From Oscillospiraceae bacterium (GTDB taxonomy: Bacteria; Bacillota_A; Clostridia; Oscillospirales; CAG-272): a stretch of 5,882 nucleotides of DNA. Location: NCBI GenBank assembly GCA_015064195.1, contig SVSO01000189.1:1-5882 (forward strand), in the 5' to 3' direction. The notes beneath the pieces are model-generated. The model saw only the letters and a list, made by a program, of their open reading frames with translations. It was not told the DNA's origin and made no database searches. The stretch's first letter is position 1. Each line of letters opens with the position of its first letter. A program made the translations under genes and the position numbers. Of this stretch, positions 5,232-5,882 are shown in pieces.

Positions 5232-5882
5232 ATGATGCTGAGTGCGTCCTATGCGCTGTTCGATTCCATCAGTGAGCAGACTGCGAAGCTGCGGGGGGAG
5301 ATTCTCGCGGCGGAGAGCTGTCCGCTTCCCCACGGCCGGCGGTTTTATCTCGCGCCCGACGGTGACGACTTGCTGCCCGGCACGACGCCGGAGACGGCAT
5401 GGCGGTCGCTGGATCGTCTTGAAAAAGAGACATTTCTTCCCGGCGATGCGGTGCTGTTTGAGCGCGGCGGAAGCTGGCGCGGACGATTCCGGGCCATGGG
5501 CGGCGTGACCTATTCCGCCTTCGGTGACGGTGCCAAGCCGCGGATCATCGGCTCACCGGAAAATGGCGCAGATCCGGAAAAATGGCAGGAGGTCGCGCCG
5601 GATGTGTGGCGGTATCAGACGAAATTCGCGGCGGACGTGGGCGGCATCGTCATGAACGGCGGCGAACGTCACGCGCGAAAAATCGTGCTGGATTACAGCG
5701 GCCTCGCGCCGGTGGATTTTGTCACAAAGCAGCCCTTCGGCGGATACGCAGAGCTTGCGGAGGATCTTGTCATGTGGCACGATCTTGGCGGCGATGTGGT
5801 GGAAAATGCCGATGGCGGCTGGCTTTATCTCTGCTCAAAGAAGGGCAATCCCGGCGCGCGCTTCCGCGAGATCGAGTTTCTC
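5232..5882 (+). CDS. Probable right-handed beta-helix (pectate-lyase-like fold) protein, N-terminal 217 residues, open at window end
   Basis: The frame stays open from the ATG at 5232 to the last base, so the C-terminus is missing. GGAGG lies 8 nt upstream and supports this start; the second codon is also ATG. After a polar, non-signal N-terminus (1-35) the sequence follows the opening of many right-handed parallel beta-helix proteins: FYLAPDGDD (38-46), GTTPETAWRSL (50-60), PGDAVLFERGGSWRG (70-84), YSAFGDGAKPRII (94-106), then W/Y-rich strands and GGIVMNGGERHARK. Such proteins are often polysaccharide lyases, glycosidases or surface proteins, but the catalytic part would lie in the missing region, so no activity is assigned. 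No signal peptide or membrane segment is seen, suggesting a cytoplasmic protein. It is divergent from the MocR-type regulator and shares its control region. Confidence 0.75.
   Translation, partial: MMLSASYALFDSISEQTAKLRGEILAAESCPLPHGRRFYLAPDGDDLLPGTTPETAWRSLDRLEKETFLPGDAVLFERGGSWRGRFRAMGGVTYSAFGDGAKPRIIGSPENGADPEKWQEVAPDVWRYQTKFAADVGGIVMNGGERHARKIVLDYSGLAPVDFVTKQPFGGYAELAEDLVMWHDLGGDVVENADGGWLYLCSKKGNPGARFREIEFL

Overview
The window looks like a chromosomal segment of a Gram-positive anaerobe of the Clostridia, perhaps a gut Oscillospirales/Ruminococcaceae-type genome. The reasons are strong AAGGAG/GGAGG Shine-Dalgarno sites, near-perfect sigma-A promoters with extended -10 boxes, rho-independent terminators, fairly GC-rich codon use with AT-rich intergenic gaps, and the protein types themselves. 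The taxonomic call is an inference; no marker gene is present.

Layout, left to right. (1) At 85-207 (-) there is a 40-residue single-span membrane peptide resembling small holin-like/type I toxin-like proteins. It has its own consensus promoter (373-401) and a terminator that starts inside its stop codon. (2) At 438-1937 (-) there is a complete lipoprotein-type extracellular solute-binding protein (SBP) with its own consensus promoter (2001-2029) and terminator (404-430). No ABC permease or ATPase lies beside it. (3) At 2164-2385 (+) lies a 5'-truncated remnant of a second, diverged SBP, homologous only to the last ~70 residues of the intact one and still followed by its terminator (2398-2426). 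(4) At 2428-5117 (-) there is a probable two-gene operon: a MocR-type regulator (GntR winged helix plus aminotransferase-like domain), then, 41 nt downstream, a glycerol-1-phosphate dehydrogenase (AraM) family enzyme. (5) At 5232-5882 (+), divergent from the regulator, a probable right-handed beta-helix protein begins and runs off the window.

The most unusual signals are linked. The MocR-type regulator has Arg (R292) where the family has its PLP Schiff-base lysine, and Phe (F261) where a PLP-contacting Tyr is usual, so it probably does not bind PLP covalently. In the 114-bp gap between it and the divergent beta-helix gene there are three copies of a 12-13 bp element (AATTTnnCGAAAT): two direct copies exactly 20 bp apart and one inverted copy, with one copy lying between the -35 and -10 boxes of the divergent promoter. 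This looks like a MocR-type operator. The working model is that the degenerate regulator controls both its own operon with the AraM-like dehydrogenase and the divergent beta-helix gene, in response to an unknown ligand.

I saw no tRNA, rRNA, CRISPR array, insertion sequence or phage module, and no stretch over 300 bases lacks a gene.
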